Notes: generated by a model from the letters alone, not told the origin. A DNA stretch of 64,000 bases from Methanomicrobiales archaeon (GCA_022841205.1 JALHCK010000004.1:62001-126000); one strand, 5' to 3'; positions 16,035 through 24,275 are shown, counted from the first letter of the stretch. Numbers and translations are program-made.

Positions 16035-16931
16035 TCAGCGCCCACGGAACTGGAGTATCTCGTCTTCACGCAAGGTGTGGATATCGAGTCCCCTCATAGG
16101 TTCGCCGAGGCCTTTGCTGACCCTCGCGATGACTGCAGGATCTTTGAAGTGGCTGACCGATTCAACGATTGCCCTGGCCATCTTCTCAGGTTGCGCGGAA
16201 AGAAAGATTCCCGATCCCACGAAGACGCCATCTGCTCCCATCTGCATCATCATTGCCGCATCGCTTGGTGTGGCAATACCGCCGGCCGAGAAGTTCAATA
16301 CCGGGAGGCGCCCCCTCCTGATCGTTTCGATAAGGAGATCTGCCGGAGCCTCGATATCCCGGGCACGGTCGGCAATCTCCTGTGGCGTCCTCCCCTGGAG
16401 GGCCCTGATCTCCCCCATGATGCTCCTCATGTGCCGTACGGCCTCCACGACGTTTCCGGTACCAGCCTCTCCCTTGGTCCGGATCATAGCCGCTCCTTCC
16501 TGGATCCTTCGCATTGCTTCACCGAGATCGCGTGCTCCGCAGACAAACGGCACGCTAAACTGGTGCTTGTCGATGTGGAACTGTTCATCCGCCGGGGTTA
16601 GGACTTCGCTCTCGTCAATCATATCCACACCGAGCGTTTCGAGGACCTGCGCTTCCACGAAATGCCCGATCCTGACTTTTGCCATGACAGGGATGGAAAC
16701 CGCATCCATGATCTCCCCGATAATGGCCGGATCGGCCATTCTCGCCACTCCTCCGGCCTTCCTGATATCAGCGGGAACCCGCTCAAGGGCCATCACCGCC
16801 ACTGCACCCGCCTCCTCAGCGACACGCGCCTGATCGGCATTGACCACATCCATGATCACCCCTCCTTCCTGCATGGATGCAAATCCCCGTTTCAGGAGTT
16901 CGGCGCCAAATCTCAGCTCCTCGAGCTTCAT
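16035..16931 (-). CDS. pdxS: pyridoxal 5'-phosphate synthase, lyase subunit
   Basis: PdxS builds pyridoxal phosphate from ribose 5-phosphate, glyceraldehyde 3-phosphate and ammonia in the DXP-independent pathway. The 298-residue TIM-barrel protein is complete: GGVIMDVVNADQARVAEEAGA near 23-43 with Asp28, the first Schiff-base lysine in PVMAKVRIGH (Lys85), the second in MIRTKGEAGTG (Lys153), and the phosphate loops NFSAGGIATPSDAA and GSGIF. The glutaminase partner pdxT is not adjacent and is not seen elsewhere in the window. Its start overlaps the stop of the cobD-type gene by four bases, so the two are co-transcribed leftward, linking PLP and cobamide cofactor supply. Confidence 0.96.
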   Translation of the reverse strand: MKLEELRFGAELLKRGFASMQEGGVIMDVVNADQARVAEEAGAVAVMALERVPADIRKAGGVARMADPAIIGEIMDAVSIPVMAKVRIGHFVEAQVLETLGVDMIDESEVLTPADEQFHIDKHQFSVPFVCGARDLGEAMRRIQEGAAMIRTKGEAGTGNVVEAVRHMRSIMGEIRALQGRTPQEIADRARDIEAPADLLIETIRRGRLPVLNFSAGGIATPSDAAMMMQMGADGVFVGSGIFLSAQPEKMARAIVESVSHFKDPAVIARVSKGLGEPMRGLDIHTLREDEILQFRGR

Positions 16932-17857
16932 ATGCCTGTATATATTGTCACTGATCCCAATAAAAGGAGTACCATCATGACCGCGAGTGAGAAGACGACA
17001 GCGACGGCCCGCACTGCAGAGATGATCTCCGGCCCGCCTTCCTCAAGGGAACGTTCCGGAGTCCCCATCGTGTACACCCCGGGTTTCTCGAACTGCACTC
17101 CTGCACCACCGGCCAGGATGGCCATGGGGATGCCCCCGTTGAACCCCGGACGTTTACTCCGGTCCCGTTGAAATGCAACATATGCGGGTGAGAGCCGTCC
17201 CCGGACAGCAAAATACATGAGCAACAGTGCGCCTGCGATACGCGCCGGGATATAATTGAGGATGTCATCCATCCTTGCGGAAAACCATCCAATACGCTCC
17301 CGCTCATCGCGATAACCAAGCATTGCATCCATGGTATTTGCTGCACGGTAGATCGCAGCACCCGTAAGGCCGAAAATGCCGAAATAGAAAACCGGGGAGA
17401 TAATGCTGTCTGTGAGGTTCTCTGAAAGGGACTCGTATGCTGCCGAAAGGACCTGTTCGTCCGTAAGCTGCCTCGTATCCCTGCTCACCAGCAGTGCTGC
17501 TTCCCTCCTCCCGTCTACAATGTTGCCTGAGAGTGCGACACTGACTGCCAGCGTATGTTCTTCGAGGCTGCGCCAGGCCAGGCAGAACTTCAGGAGGAAT
17601 GGCCCGGCGACGAGTAGGAAGAGCCAGGGGAGGAACTGCTCCGCAAGATAAAAGGGGATGGCAAAGATCGCGGCCGTTACTATCCACATCGCCGCTCCGG
17701 CCACGCGCTGCTGGCCGGGACACCATTTGCCGGGGCTTCCCCACCAGTCGATGAATGCACCAATAAGTGCTACTGGGTGGAACCTGCTTTTCGGATCTCC
17801 AAAGATACGGTCGACACAGAGAGCAAGAGGAAGGATCAGGGCATAGATAATGAACAT
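16928..17857 (-). CDS. cobD: adenosylcobinamide-phosphate synthase (CbiB/CobD type)
   Basis: Membrane enzyme that attaches the aminopropanol-phosphate arm to adenosylcobyric acid during corrinoid synthesis, needed for methyltransferases such as Mtr. The 309-residue protein opens with ALCVDRIFGDPKSRFHPVALIG, the family's characteristic D-x-x-x-G-D-P/HPV block, and has membrane helices near the N-terminus, at about 58-90 and at the C-terminus. VSRDTRQLTDEQVLSAAYESLSENLTDSIISP and ANTMDAMLGYRDER are further CbiB hallmarks. The name cobD is used for this synthase in archaea, not for the Salmonella decarboxylase of the same symbol. It precedes pdxS with a four-base overlap. Confidence 0.94.
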   Translation of the reverse strand: MFIIYALILPLALCVDRIFGDPKSRFHPVALIGAFIDWWGSPGKWCPGQQRVAGAAMWIVTAAIFAIPFYLAEQFLPWLFLLVAGPFLLKFCLAWRSLEEHTLAVSVALSGNIVDGRREAALLVSRDTRQLTDEQVLSAAYESLSENLTDSIISPVFYFGIFGLTGAAIYRAANTMDAMLGYRDERERIGWFSARMDDILNYIPARIAGALLLMYFAVRGRLSPAYVAFQRDRSKRPGFNGGIPMAILAGGAGVQFEKPGVYTMGTPERSLEEGGPEIISAVRAVAVVFSLAVMMVLLLLGSVTIYTGI

Positions 17858-17975
17858 GGGGAGATCACTTCCGTATGTTGGAGAGACAGGAACGCCATTG
17901 TTGGCTTCCCGAACCGTATCTGACCGTTCAGAGGAGGCAGGATATCATCCTGTTTCCCTGTCCCGGGCGGAGATT

Positions 17976-18158
17976 TCAAACAGAACGGTCCCTGGGAAGC
18001 AGATCTGGGATTCCATCCTCGATGGGATAATCGACACGGCAGACGGGGCAGTGGAGTTTTCCTTCCCTGATGACCTGTTCATCCCCGACAGTAACGGTCA
18101 GGACGAGGTCTCCCTTGCAGACCGGGCAGCATAGGATGGGGAGAATGGACCGCTTCAT
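17976..18158 (-). CDS. Trm112-like zinc-ribbon protein (methyltransferase partner)
   Basis: A 60-residue protein with four cysteines in two pairs: CCPVCKGDL near 10-18 and CPVCRVDYPIEDGIPDLLP near 38-56. The zinc ribbon followed by YPIxDGIPxLLP is the signature of the Trm112/UPF0434 family. In archaea and eukaryotes Trm112 is a small activating subunit for several methyltransferases acting on tRNA, rRNA and release factor; no such methyltransferase gene lies next to it. The start codon overlaps the purA stop by four bases, so it is co-translated with purA. Its length fits the family. Confidence 0.87.
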   Translation of the reverse strand: MKRSILPILCCPVCKGDLVLTVTVGDEQVIREGKLHCPVCRVDYPIEDGIPDLLPRDRSV

Positions 18159-19165
18159 AACTCATCACGAAGGTCGATTATCTGGGATACGTCCGGTCCC
18201 GTGGAGATGAGTGAGACCGGTGATCCGATGTCCGATTCGGCCTGGGCGAGGAAGTCTTTTGCTTTCTTTGAAAGCTTTGAATATTCCGTCACTCCGAAAC
18301 AATCAGGGTCAACCCTGTCGATTCCGGTGATTGCGGCCATGGTACATCCGTTAACCATCGCCGAGTAGCGGGCCATCGTGCCATCCCATTCCCCGATCCG
18401 GCGCTGGCGGTGGGTCACTGTCCCAAACTCCCTGATGCCGAGACGATCCGATGTTTCGCGGGACATCTCGGTTGAAAACGGTCCTTCACCCACCCGCGTC
18501 GGGTAGGCCTTGAATACCACGATAACGTCATCGATGCGTGTGGGGCCGACACCGTTGTCCGACGCTATCTGTGAGGCTGAGGTGTCCTTGCTGGTCACGA
18601 ACGGGTAAGTCCCATAATAGAGCGAAATGCCGAAACCCTGGGTTCCCTCCAGGAGAACATTCTCACCGCGGTCGAGCGCACCGTTCAGCTCGGCAGGAAC
18701 ATCCATGAGGTAGTCTGCAAGTTCAGGGAGCTCCCGGGCCTGGCGCGCCACCCGGAGTACACGGTCGGCATTGGCCGGGCCGCACCCGCTTCCCGTTGAA
18801 CCTATGGTCTTTGCCAGGTGCTCGCTCGATTTGTCCCGCCTGATATGGTCTTCCTCGATAATCGAACACCGGTAGTCAATGAATATTCGATCCCTGACGC
18901 CAAGAAGCTCGACTTCGTGCATGAACACCCGCGGATCCACGAGTACCCCGGTCCCGATACAGAGGCGGGCATCCGGGTAGGCGAAGCCGGAAGGGACCAT
19001 GCGCACTCCATATTCCTTGTCCCCCATCTTGACCGTGTGTCCGGCATTCGGGCCTACACCGCCACGGGATATGATGGTTGGTTGGTCATGATACGCAACA
19101 TGAGCAACTACCTTTCCCTTTCCCTCGTCACCGAAAAATCCGCCGACGATAATCGTACAACTCAT
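18155..19165 (-). CDS. purA: adenylosuccinate synthetase, archaeal short form
   Basis: Joins IMP and aspartate with GTP to give adenylosuccinate, the first step from IMP to AMP. The 336-residue protein starts MSCTIIVGGFFGDEGKGK, containing the GDEGKGK phosphate loop, and continues with GGVGPNAGHTV (IMP-binding GxNAGH), STGSGCGPA, LLEGTQGFGISL and the ASDNGVGPTRIDDV block. At about 336 residues it belongs to the shorter archaeal group that lacks segments present in bacterial enzymes of about 430 residues. It is the first gene of a leftward pair with the Trm112-like gene. The promoter should lie in the long gap upstream of 19165. Confidence 0.95.
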   Translation of the reverse strand: MSCTIIVGGFFGDEGKGKVVAHVAYHDQPTIISRGGVGPNAGHTVKMGDKEYGVRMVPSGFAYPDARLCIGTGVLVDPRVFMHEVELLGVRDRIFIDYRCSIIEEDHIRRDKSSEHLAKTIGSTGSGCGPANADRVLRVARQARELPELADYLMDVPAELNGALDRGENVLLEGTQGFGISLYYGTYPFVTSKDTSASQIASDNGVGPTRIDDVIVVFKAYPTRVGEGPFSTEMSRETSDRLGIREFGTVTHRQRRIGEWDGTMARYSAMVNGCTMAAITGIDRVDPDCFGVTEYSKLSKKAKDFLAQAESDIGSPVSLISTGPDVSQIIDLRDEL

Positions 19166-19827
19166 TGTCCAACCATCCAGTATAGGGAAGTGATTGCCAT
19201 AAAACTACCCGGTTCAGGACTGATCCTGTCGCAGAACCTGTCGGAATTCGGGAACTGAACTAAAAACCCACCCGTTTTTCAAGGTTCCAGGGATTAATTG
19301 AGCCTGAACAGTTAAAACCAGCCACACCGGGATTCATTTCAGTACTTTTGTATAGTAATCCGGCATGCCACTATGGTTACCTTTGTTGAAGAGTCCTGAT
19401 TCAAGGCACTACAGGATCTATTTCCGAATCGGATGTCGATTAGCCAGTATTTGAATTATATCGACTGGTTCAGTTTACTCCAGTATATCGAAGAGCATGG
19501 ATATTGCAATGGAGGGAAGCACTTCTGGCATGACCCCCTCCTCATGCTCAAACTCATCGTTGTGAAGTGATTTCGTCAGCTCTCATACCGGGATACAGTT
19601 GCATTCGGGATTTCGCACTTCGGATAGATGGGAGGAGGCATTATCCCAGTCCGGGATAATCCAGGGACTGCTTTCCCGATATGCACCAGTCCGAACCACA
19701 AGAGATGGTATGGAGACGAAGATAGCGAAGCGCAGACAGCGCAGATGTGCCATGCTAGATTAAACAATCTGATATAAAACTGGTGGCGGCGGGGATTGCC
19801 ACGCAAAAATTACCGCTGCTTTTTTCT
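19166..19827. other. long intergenic region with transposase relic
   Basis: About 660 bases between the start of purA and the 3' end of the aminotransferase gene. The purA promoter must be within the first hundred bases or so. The centre contains a plus-strand remnant resembling the beginning of a DDE transposase (see entry at 19433-19627). The rest has only short random frames. Base composition looks more A/T-rich than the neighbouring genes, consistent with a decaying insertion. Confidence 0.5.
19433..19627 (+). pseudogene. degenerate transposase N-terminus
   Basis: An ATG at 19433 opens a frame reading MSISQYLNYIDWFSLLQYI, then HDPLLMLKLIVVK before a TGA at 19568-19570. Continuing past the stop in the same frame gives FRQLSYRDTVAFGISHFG up to a TAG at 19625-19627. 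The pattern of a short leader, then a DPxxxLKLIVVKxFRxLSYRxTV block, is what IS1182/IS5-like transposases show in their N-terminal domain. No DDE residues or flanking terminal inverted repeats were found, so only a stump remains. The match is by memory of the family, not by a search. Confidence 0.45.
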
Positions 19828-21003
19828 TTAACTGCAATTTTTGCTGATGAAACGTTCCATTCTCAGGAGAGCTTCGGCAAGATCCTTCCGGGAGGACGCG
19901 TACGCACAGCGGCAGTGGCCTTCTCCCCCTTTCCCGAGCACGCTCCCTGGGACGACTGCCACCTTTTCATTCCTAAGTAGTTGTTCGGCAAATTCATGAT
20001 CGGTGAGCCCGGTCTTTTCAACAGAGGGAAACGCATAAAATGCTCCTTCCGGCATATGGCAGGAAAGTCCAATCCGGTTGAGCCCCTCCACGAACAGGTT
20101 CCGCCGTACCCGGAACTCCTGGACCATGCGATCTTTTTCATCCTCACCACGCCGGAGAGCTTCGAGTGCTGTAACCTGGCCCATGACCGGAGCGCAGAGC
20201 ATGACATATTGGTGTATCTTCAATGCCGCATCGCAGATCTCCTTGGGGGCACAGAGGTACCCGATCCTCCAGCCGGTCATGGCATATGCCTTCGAAAACC
20301 CGTTCAGGGTAATGGTTCGTTCCCACATCCCATCCAGTGATGCCGGAGAAACATGGTTTCCGGTATAGGTAAGTTCTGAATAGACCTCATCGCTGATGAG
20401 TAGGAGATCGTGGTCGGAAACGATGTCTGCAACCGGTAAGAGATGTTCCCGTTTCATCACCGCCCCCGTCGGGTTGTTCGGAAAATTTATGATTACTGCC
20501 TTGGTTTTTGCGGTCACCGCTTCCATCAGGTCATCGGGATTGAGCCGAAACCAGTCCCGCTCCCTGCACTGTACCGGAACCGGGACCCCGCCCGCAAGGG
20601 TGACACAGGGGCTGTACGATACATACGATGGTTCGGCTATGATTACCTCATCTCCCGGGTCGGTCACTGCCCGGACAGCGATATCGAGACCTTCTGATAC
20701 CCCGGTAGTGATGATCATCTCGTTTTCCGGATCGTAGGATATCTGGTAATGCTGGCGGAGCCATACCGCAAGCATCTCGCGGAGTTTCTGGATTCCCCGG
20801 TTCGAAGTATAGGAGGTCCCCCCCTGTTCGATGGAGTAGATGCCTGCTTCACAGAGGTTCCAGGGGGTAGCAAAATCCGGCTCTCCAACACCGAGCGATA
20901 TGACCCCCTCCATGGAGACGGCGAGATCAAAAAATTTCCGTATCCCGGATGGAGGAATCCCCCGGGCGCGGGCGGAGATAAAATCCCTCATGGTCTGCCT
21001 CAT
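19828..21003 (-). CDS. pyridoxal-phosphate aminotransferase, class I
   Basis: A 391-residue fold-type I aminotransferase. Motifs: SLGVGEPDFATP near 36-47, TSNRGIQKLRE near 66-76, NFPNNPTGAVM with Asn176-Asn177, ISDEVYSELTY near 203-213, the PLP lysine Lys238 in GFSKAYAMTGWRIG, and a C-terminal Arg in RCAYASS. It resembles the archaeal aspartate/aromatic group, sharing many blocks with the enzyme at 568-1701. Its start overlaps the stop of an Lrp-family regulator by four bases. Such pairs are common in archaea and suggest that the regulator senses an amino acid handled by the enzyme. Exact substrate unknown. Confidence 0.93.
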   Translation of the reverse strand: MRQTMRDFISARARGIPPSGIRKFFDLAVSMEGVISLGVGEPDFATPWNLCEAGIYSIEQGGTSYTSNRGIQKLREMLAVWLRQHYQISYDPENEMIITTGVSEGLDIAVRAVTDPGDEVIIAEPSYVSYSPCVTLAGGVPVPVQCRERDWFRLNPDDLMEAVTAKTKAVIINFPNNPTGAVMKREHLLPVADIVSDHDLLLISDEVYSELTYTGNHVSPASLDGMWERTITLNGFSKAYAMTGWRIGYLCAPKEICDAALKIHQYVMLCAPVMGQVTALEALRRGEDEKDRMVQEFRVRRNLFVEGLNRIGLSCHMPEGAFYAFPSVEKTGLTDHEFAEQLLRNEKVAVVPGSVLGKGGEGHCRCAYASSRKDLAEALLRMERFISKNCS

Positions 21004-21491
21004 GGGGAATATGGTATCCGTTCGCCGGCCTCTTTCTCGAAAAATGCCTGGCCGTTTTCTTTGTAGGTCTTCATTATTATGTGGGTGGCCGTCTCGCGTA
21101 TCCGGTCCATCGGAGCAATATATTCGGATACAAAACGGGCAACTTCCTGCATCGTCCTCCCGGTCACGGTCAACTCAAAATCATATACTCCGGTTACCAG
21201 GCGCAACGATCTGACTTCCCGGAAGTTTGACAGCCGCTCCGCAATCCGGTCATATCCGTGGTCACGCTCAGGGTTCACCTTGAGTTCTATGATTGCTGCG
21301 ACACCTCCGTTTGCTGCCCGGTCCCAGTCTATAACCGTGGTATAGCTCCTGATGATCTTTTCCTCTTCAAGGGCTGCGACCCGGCGTTTGACCTTGTCGG
21401 GGGACAGTTCAGCCATTACTCCCAGTTCTTCGTGGGAGAGGCGGCTGTTTTCCTCCAGGAGACACAGGAGGAGGCGATCGGTTTCGTCCAT
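21000..21491 (-). CDS. Lrp/AsnC-family transcriptional regulator
   Basis: A 163-residue regulator. The N-terminal winged helix (about 1-50) reads LLCLLEENSRLSHEELGVMAELSPDKVKRRVAALEEEKII, and the C-terminal RAM domain (about 65-145) contains VTGVYDFELTVTGRTMQEVARFV, the usual amino-acid-binding and oligomerisation region. These proteins bind DNA as dimers or octamers and respond to amino acids. It sits between orc1 (seven bases upstream) and the class I aminotransferase (four-base overlap downstream), so all three may be on one transcript starting next to the replication origin. An aminotransferase-linked effector is an inference from context. Confidence 0.9.
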   Translation of the reverse strand: MDETDRLLLCLLEENSRLSHEELGVMAELSPDKVKRRVAALEEEKIIRSYTTVIDWDRAANGGVAAIIELKVNPERDHGYDRIAERLSNFREVRSLRLVTGVYDFELTVTGRTMQEVARFVSEYIAPMDRIRETATHIIMKTYKENGQAFFEKEAGERIPYSP

Positions 21492-21498
21492 GTTGGTT

Positions 21499-22779
21499 TC
21501 ACCTGAACAGGGCCTTCACCCAGGCGATATCCATCTTATCGAGACCATGAGCGCTCAGCCGAGGGTCGCTCCGGATGACATCCCATATCTTATTTGTATT
21601 CGAGTCAAACCACATCTCTTTTGTCCTCCCATACCGGCCCCTGCTCACCACGCGGGTATTTATGACACCAAGCATGTTAAGTTCCGAGATGAGATCAGTG
21701 ATCCTCCGGTTGGTCAGGACATCAAGGTCCATGGCAGGGGCAATCTCCTTGTAGATGCGGCCTACTTCACCGCTGGTGAAGATATTCTGGTCCATCTGGT
21801 CGAGGAGGAGCATGGAATAGAGCACCACTTTACTCTGGGTGGGGAGCGTGGCAATACATTCCACCATGCTGTCGGACTCGATTTTTGCCTGTGCTTTCTT
21901 CACGTGCTTTTCGCTGACCCGGGTGTTCTCTTCCCGGTCAGCAATCTCACCGGAAACCCGGAGCAGGTCCAGTGCCCTTCTCGCATCTCCATGCTCCTGT
22001 GCAGCGAGTGCGGCGCATAGGGGAATGACGCCATCTTCAAGTACGTTGTCATTGAATGCGATATCGGCGCGCTGCTGCAGGATATCGCAGAGCTGGGGGG
22101 CGTTATACGGTGGAAAGACCAGTTCCTCCTCGCTCAGTGAAGAGAGTACCCGTGGATCAAGGAAATCCTTGAAGCTCAGGTCGTTTGAGATCCCGATCAT
22201 GCTCACCTTTGAAGCTTTAAGATCGGTATTGATCCTCGTGAGGTTATAGAGTGTCTCGTCTCCGCTTTTTTTAACAAGCTTGTCGATTTCATCGAGGACA
22301 ATGACCAGCACTCCTCCGGTGGCTTCGAGCTGGTTCTTGAGCTCCTGGTAAACCTGGTCTGTAGGCCATCCGGTCATCGGGATGACTGATCTTGCCCGAT
22401 CGCTGGCAATTTCGTCATCATCAGAAAGGCCCTTCGAAATCTGTGCGAGAACCCGGTACTGGGTATCGATGCTCTCACAGTTGATATGAACAACCTTGCA
22501 CAGGGTCCCCATGTGAGAGCTCGCGTTCTCCAGTTCTGTTCCAACGTACCTGACCACAGCGGTCTTCCCGGTTCCGGTCTTCCCGTAAATGAGAATGTTT
22601 GAGGGTGTCTCGTTCTTGAGAGACGGTGCAAGGATCGCTGCCACCTGGTCGATTTGCGGTCTCCGGTGCGGGAGGATCTGGGGGCGATATGAGTGGCGGA
22701 GGACTTCCCTGTTCCTGAAAATATTATTCCCTGTAAGATATTTTTTAAATAATCCTATCGATTCCTGTCCATCCGGCAT
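21499..22779 (-). CDS. orc1: ORC1-type DNA replication initiator (Orc1/Cdc6)
   Basis: AAA+ initiator that binds origin recognition boxes and loads the MCM helicase. The 426-residue protein has a Walker A loop GKTGTGKT at 66-73, a Walker B LVIVLDEIDKLV near 157-168, a sensor 1 segment around MIGISNDLSF, and DPRVLSSLSEEELVFPPYN, the Orc1 arginine-finger and helix block. The C-terminal third (LPTQSKVVLYSML onward) is the winged-helix DNA-binding domain, with VNTRVVSRGRYGRTKEMWF like the beta-hairpin wing. The gene lies immediately beside an A/T-rich region carrying inverted origin boxes, as expected for an archaeal origin-linked orc1. An origin box covers its probable promoter, suggesting autoregulation. 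Confidence 0.96.
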   Translation of the reverse strand: MPDGQESIGLFKKYLTGNNIFRNREVLRHSYRPQILPHRRPQIDQVAAILAPSLKNETPSNILIYGKTGTGKTAVVRYVGTELENASSHMGTLCKVVHINCESIDTQYRVLAQISKGLSDDDEIASDRARSVIPMTGWPTDQVYQELKNQLEATGGVLVIVLDEIDKLVKKSGDETLYNLTRINTDLKASKVSMIGISNDLSFKDFLDPRVLSSLSEEELVFPPYNAPQLCDILQQRADIAFNDNVLEDGVIPLCAALAAQEHGDARRALDLLRVSGEIADREENTRVSEKHVKKAQAKIESDSMVECIATLPTQSKVVLYSMLLLDQMDQNIFTSGEVGRIYKEIAPAMDLDVLTNRRITDLISELNMLGVINTRVVSRGRYGRTKEMWFDSNTNKIWDVIRSDPRLSAHGLDKMDIAWVKALFR

Positions 22780-22841
22780 TCAGACCCCCCCTGGGATGAG
22801 ATCCTTAGGTATTCTCTCATAAAAATCTGATCATTTGAATG

Positions 22842-22851
22842 GCATATAAAC
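22842..22851 (-). promoter_or_regulatory. probable TATA box of orc1
   Basis: On the minus strand the sequence reads gtttatatgc, about 65 bases before the orc1 ATG. Its upstream edge coincides with the ggggttt end of the adjoining origin box, so initiator binding would compete with TBP/TFB. Inferred from sequence and spacing. Confidence 0.45.
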
Positions 22852-22871
22852 CCCTTTACTTCCAGTCGAAT
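22848..22871 (-). other. origin recognition box, minus orientation
   Basis: Read on the minus strand the site contains tcgactggaagtaaaggggt, close to the euryarchaeal origin box pattern of a ctCCAGTGGAAAc dyad half followed by a G-run. Aligned with the site at 23441-23465 it differs at only a few positions, and the aaaggggtt tail is identical. Binding target of Orc1. Confidence 0.75.
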
Positions 22872-23053
22872 TTCCATTATTCTTTGGGTATTCTCAAATA
22901 CAGGCTATTTTTAAAATAATTTTTTAGAGAGGAAATCCCAACTTTTCTTTACGAGGTTTTAGCCTTTGAGGCCTCTCCCCCACCCTATGATTTCCATTGG
23001 AAAATAATTAATAATGCAATATTTTTGCATATTAAATTTTTAGAATAATACCA

Positions 23054-23080
23054 TTTATAGTTCACTTTTACAACTATAAA
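23054..23080. repeat. inverted repeat in the A/T-rich origin core
   Basis: Perfect 8-base arms tttatagt and actataaa surround an 11-base loop, followed directly by an A-run. It lies within the most A/T-rich part of the candidate origin. Confidence 0.5.
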
Positions 23081-23418
23081 AAAAATGTGAAAACAATCTC
23101 AGAACATTTTGGAATATCATACAAAGTTCAGATATTTATTAAAAATCTAACCTATGTATCGAGCAAAAAATCTAACTCCAAATCCGGAAAATATTTGAGA
23201 AACAAGACATCACCTTTTTATCCCCGGCACCTGGCGATCTGGGATTAGATTACTGGAGATAATCTCCCATACATCGGGCAAATCTCCAGAGGATTGCCAA
23301 TAACTCCCTTTTTTATCAGCGTCATTTCAACAGACGGTGTCCGGATTTACAGGATTAATTCGCTGTTTCCTCTTGTTTATCTGCAGGAAGCAGTACATCC
23401 CGGATATTTTCCAGCCTA

Positions 23419-23438
23419 CTTTGGGTGGTCACCCAAAG
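23419..23438. repeat. strong inverted repeat next to the plus-strand origin box
   Basis: Perfect 9-base arms ctttgggtg and cacccaaag separated by two bases, ending two bases before the origin box at 23441. The closeness suggests a second protein-binding site for the initiator complex or a moaB operator. Confidence 0.6.
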
Positions 23439-23440
23439 AA

Positions 23441-23465
23441 GTTCCAGTGGAAACAAAGGGGTTGG
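23441..23465 (+). other. origin recognition box, plus orientation
   Basis: The site reads ttccagtggaaacaaagggg followed by ttgg, a near-canonical euryarchaeal origin recognition box with the palindromic ttccagtggaa core and the trailing G-string. It faces the minus-oriented box at 22848-22871 across the A/T-rich core. Confidence 0.85.
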
Positions 23466-23532
23466 TATATTACCCTGCCGCCATCCATCACATAAGTAAA
23501 AGATAGTAACTTTTAACCTGTCTGTTCAATAG

Positions 23533-24030
23533 ATGAACCTGATGAATCCTGACCATATCCAGCCTATAAACCTCGAAGGAGCGGTCATAACTGTCTCGAG
23601 TTCCCGGACCAGGGAGAATGATACAAGCGGGGAGACTATAAAATCTCTCCTGCAGGAAGCGGGAATAGCCATCACGCATTATGCTATTGTCCCGGATCAG
23701 ATTGGAGCGATCAGGAGCGAAGTCATCCGGGCGCTCGAAAGGGCAAACTGTATCATCGTGAATGGTGGTACGGGGCTGACTCACGATGATTGTACCATAG
23801 AAGCCGTCACCCCGCTGCTCGATAAGCAGATCGACGGGTTTGGGGAATTATTCCGGATGATGAGTTTTTCGGAAATCAGAAGCGCAGCTATGCTTTCACG
23901 GGCTGTTGCCGGAATTTCCGGTGGAAAAGCGATCTTTTGCATACCCGGCTCGACAGGTGCGATAAAGCTCGCGACAAGTGCGCTCATTATCCCGGAACTC
24001 CAGCACATTCTCACCCATGCAAACAAGTGA
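23533..24030 (+). CDS. moaB: MoaB/MogA-family molybdenum cofactor biosynthesis protein
   Basis: Adenylates molybdopterin before metal insertion, a step needed for Mo/W enzymes such as formylmethanofuran dehydrogenase and formate dehydrogenase. The 165-residue protein has VITVSSSRTRENDTSGETI near 19-37, IVNGGTGLTHDDCTIEAVTPL near 74-94 (the GGTG-x-x-x-x-D molybdopterin loop), GFGELFRMMSF near 107-117, and FCIPGST-type IFCIPGSTGAIK at 139-150. These are the full set of MoaB/MogA family motifs. The first ATG at 23533 or the one three codons later could serve as start. It flanks the candidate origin and is transcribed away from it. Confidence 0.93.
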   Translation: MNLMNPDHIQPINLEGAVITVSSSRTRENDTSGETIKSLLQEAGIAITHYAIVPDQIGAIRSEVIRALERANCIIVNGGTGLTHDDCTIEAVTPLLDKQIDGFGELFRMMSFSEIRSAAMLSRAVAGISGGKAIFCIPGSTGAIKLATSALIIPELQHILTHANK

Positions 24031-24275
24031 ACAATCCCCGCACGAAAATATGCTGAATAGTGGTCAGGGCACCTGAACGTTCAGGCTATTCAGGAATCCA
24101 CCCTTTTTCACCGGAACACAACGCTGGTATCCATCCCGCTCTCTCTGATACAGGCCCGATAAAGAGCCTACCTAACACGAAATTCCTGAGAGGCTCACCC
24201 TGAATGGATGAAATCTGCCCGGTTTGCCCGCGCACGGACTTTCATAAATTGCCAGGAAATGAAATCTGGCGAATG

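Larger units (their letters stand above)
22780..23532. other. oriC: candidate chromosomal replication origin (oriC)
   Basis: A 753-base gene-free stretch between orc1 and moaB. Its centre (about 22870-23210) is strikingly A/T-rich compared with the GC-rich genes around it, as expected for a DNA unwinding element. It is flanked by two origin recognition box-like sites facing each other in opposite orientation (22848-22871 minus, 23441-23465 plus). Several inverted repeats fill the interior: atgcaa/ttgcat at 23014-23030, tttatagt/actataaa at 23054-23080, ggagat/atctcc at about 23254-23266, and a strong one at 23419-23438. A near-palindrome tttccattggaaaa at 22991-23004 resembles a mini origin box. 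Adjacent orc1 makes the origin call strong. It also carries the promoters of orc1 and moaB. Confidence 0.85.

Noticed and set aside
15834..16601. Plus-strand 255-codon frame across pdxS
   Set aside because: Antisense to a well-defined pdxS; no motif.
22780..23532. CRISPR array or leader in the A/T-rich gap
   Set aside because: No regularly spaced direct repeats; origin boxes explain the region better.
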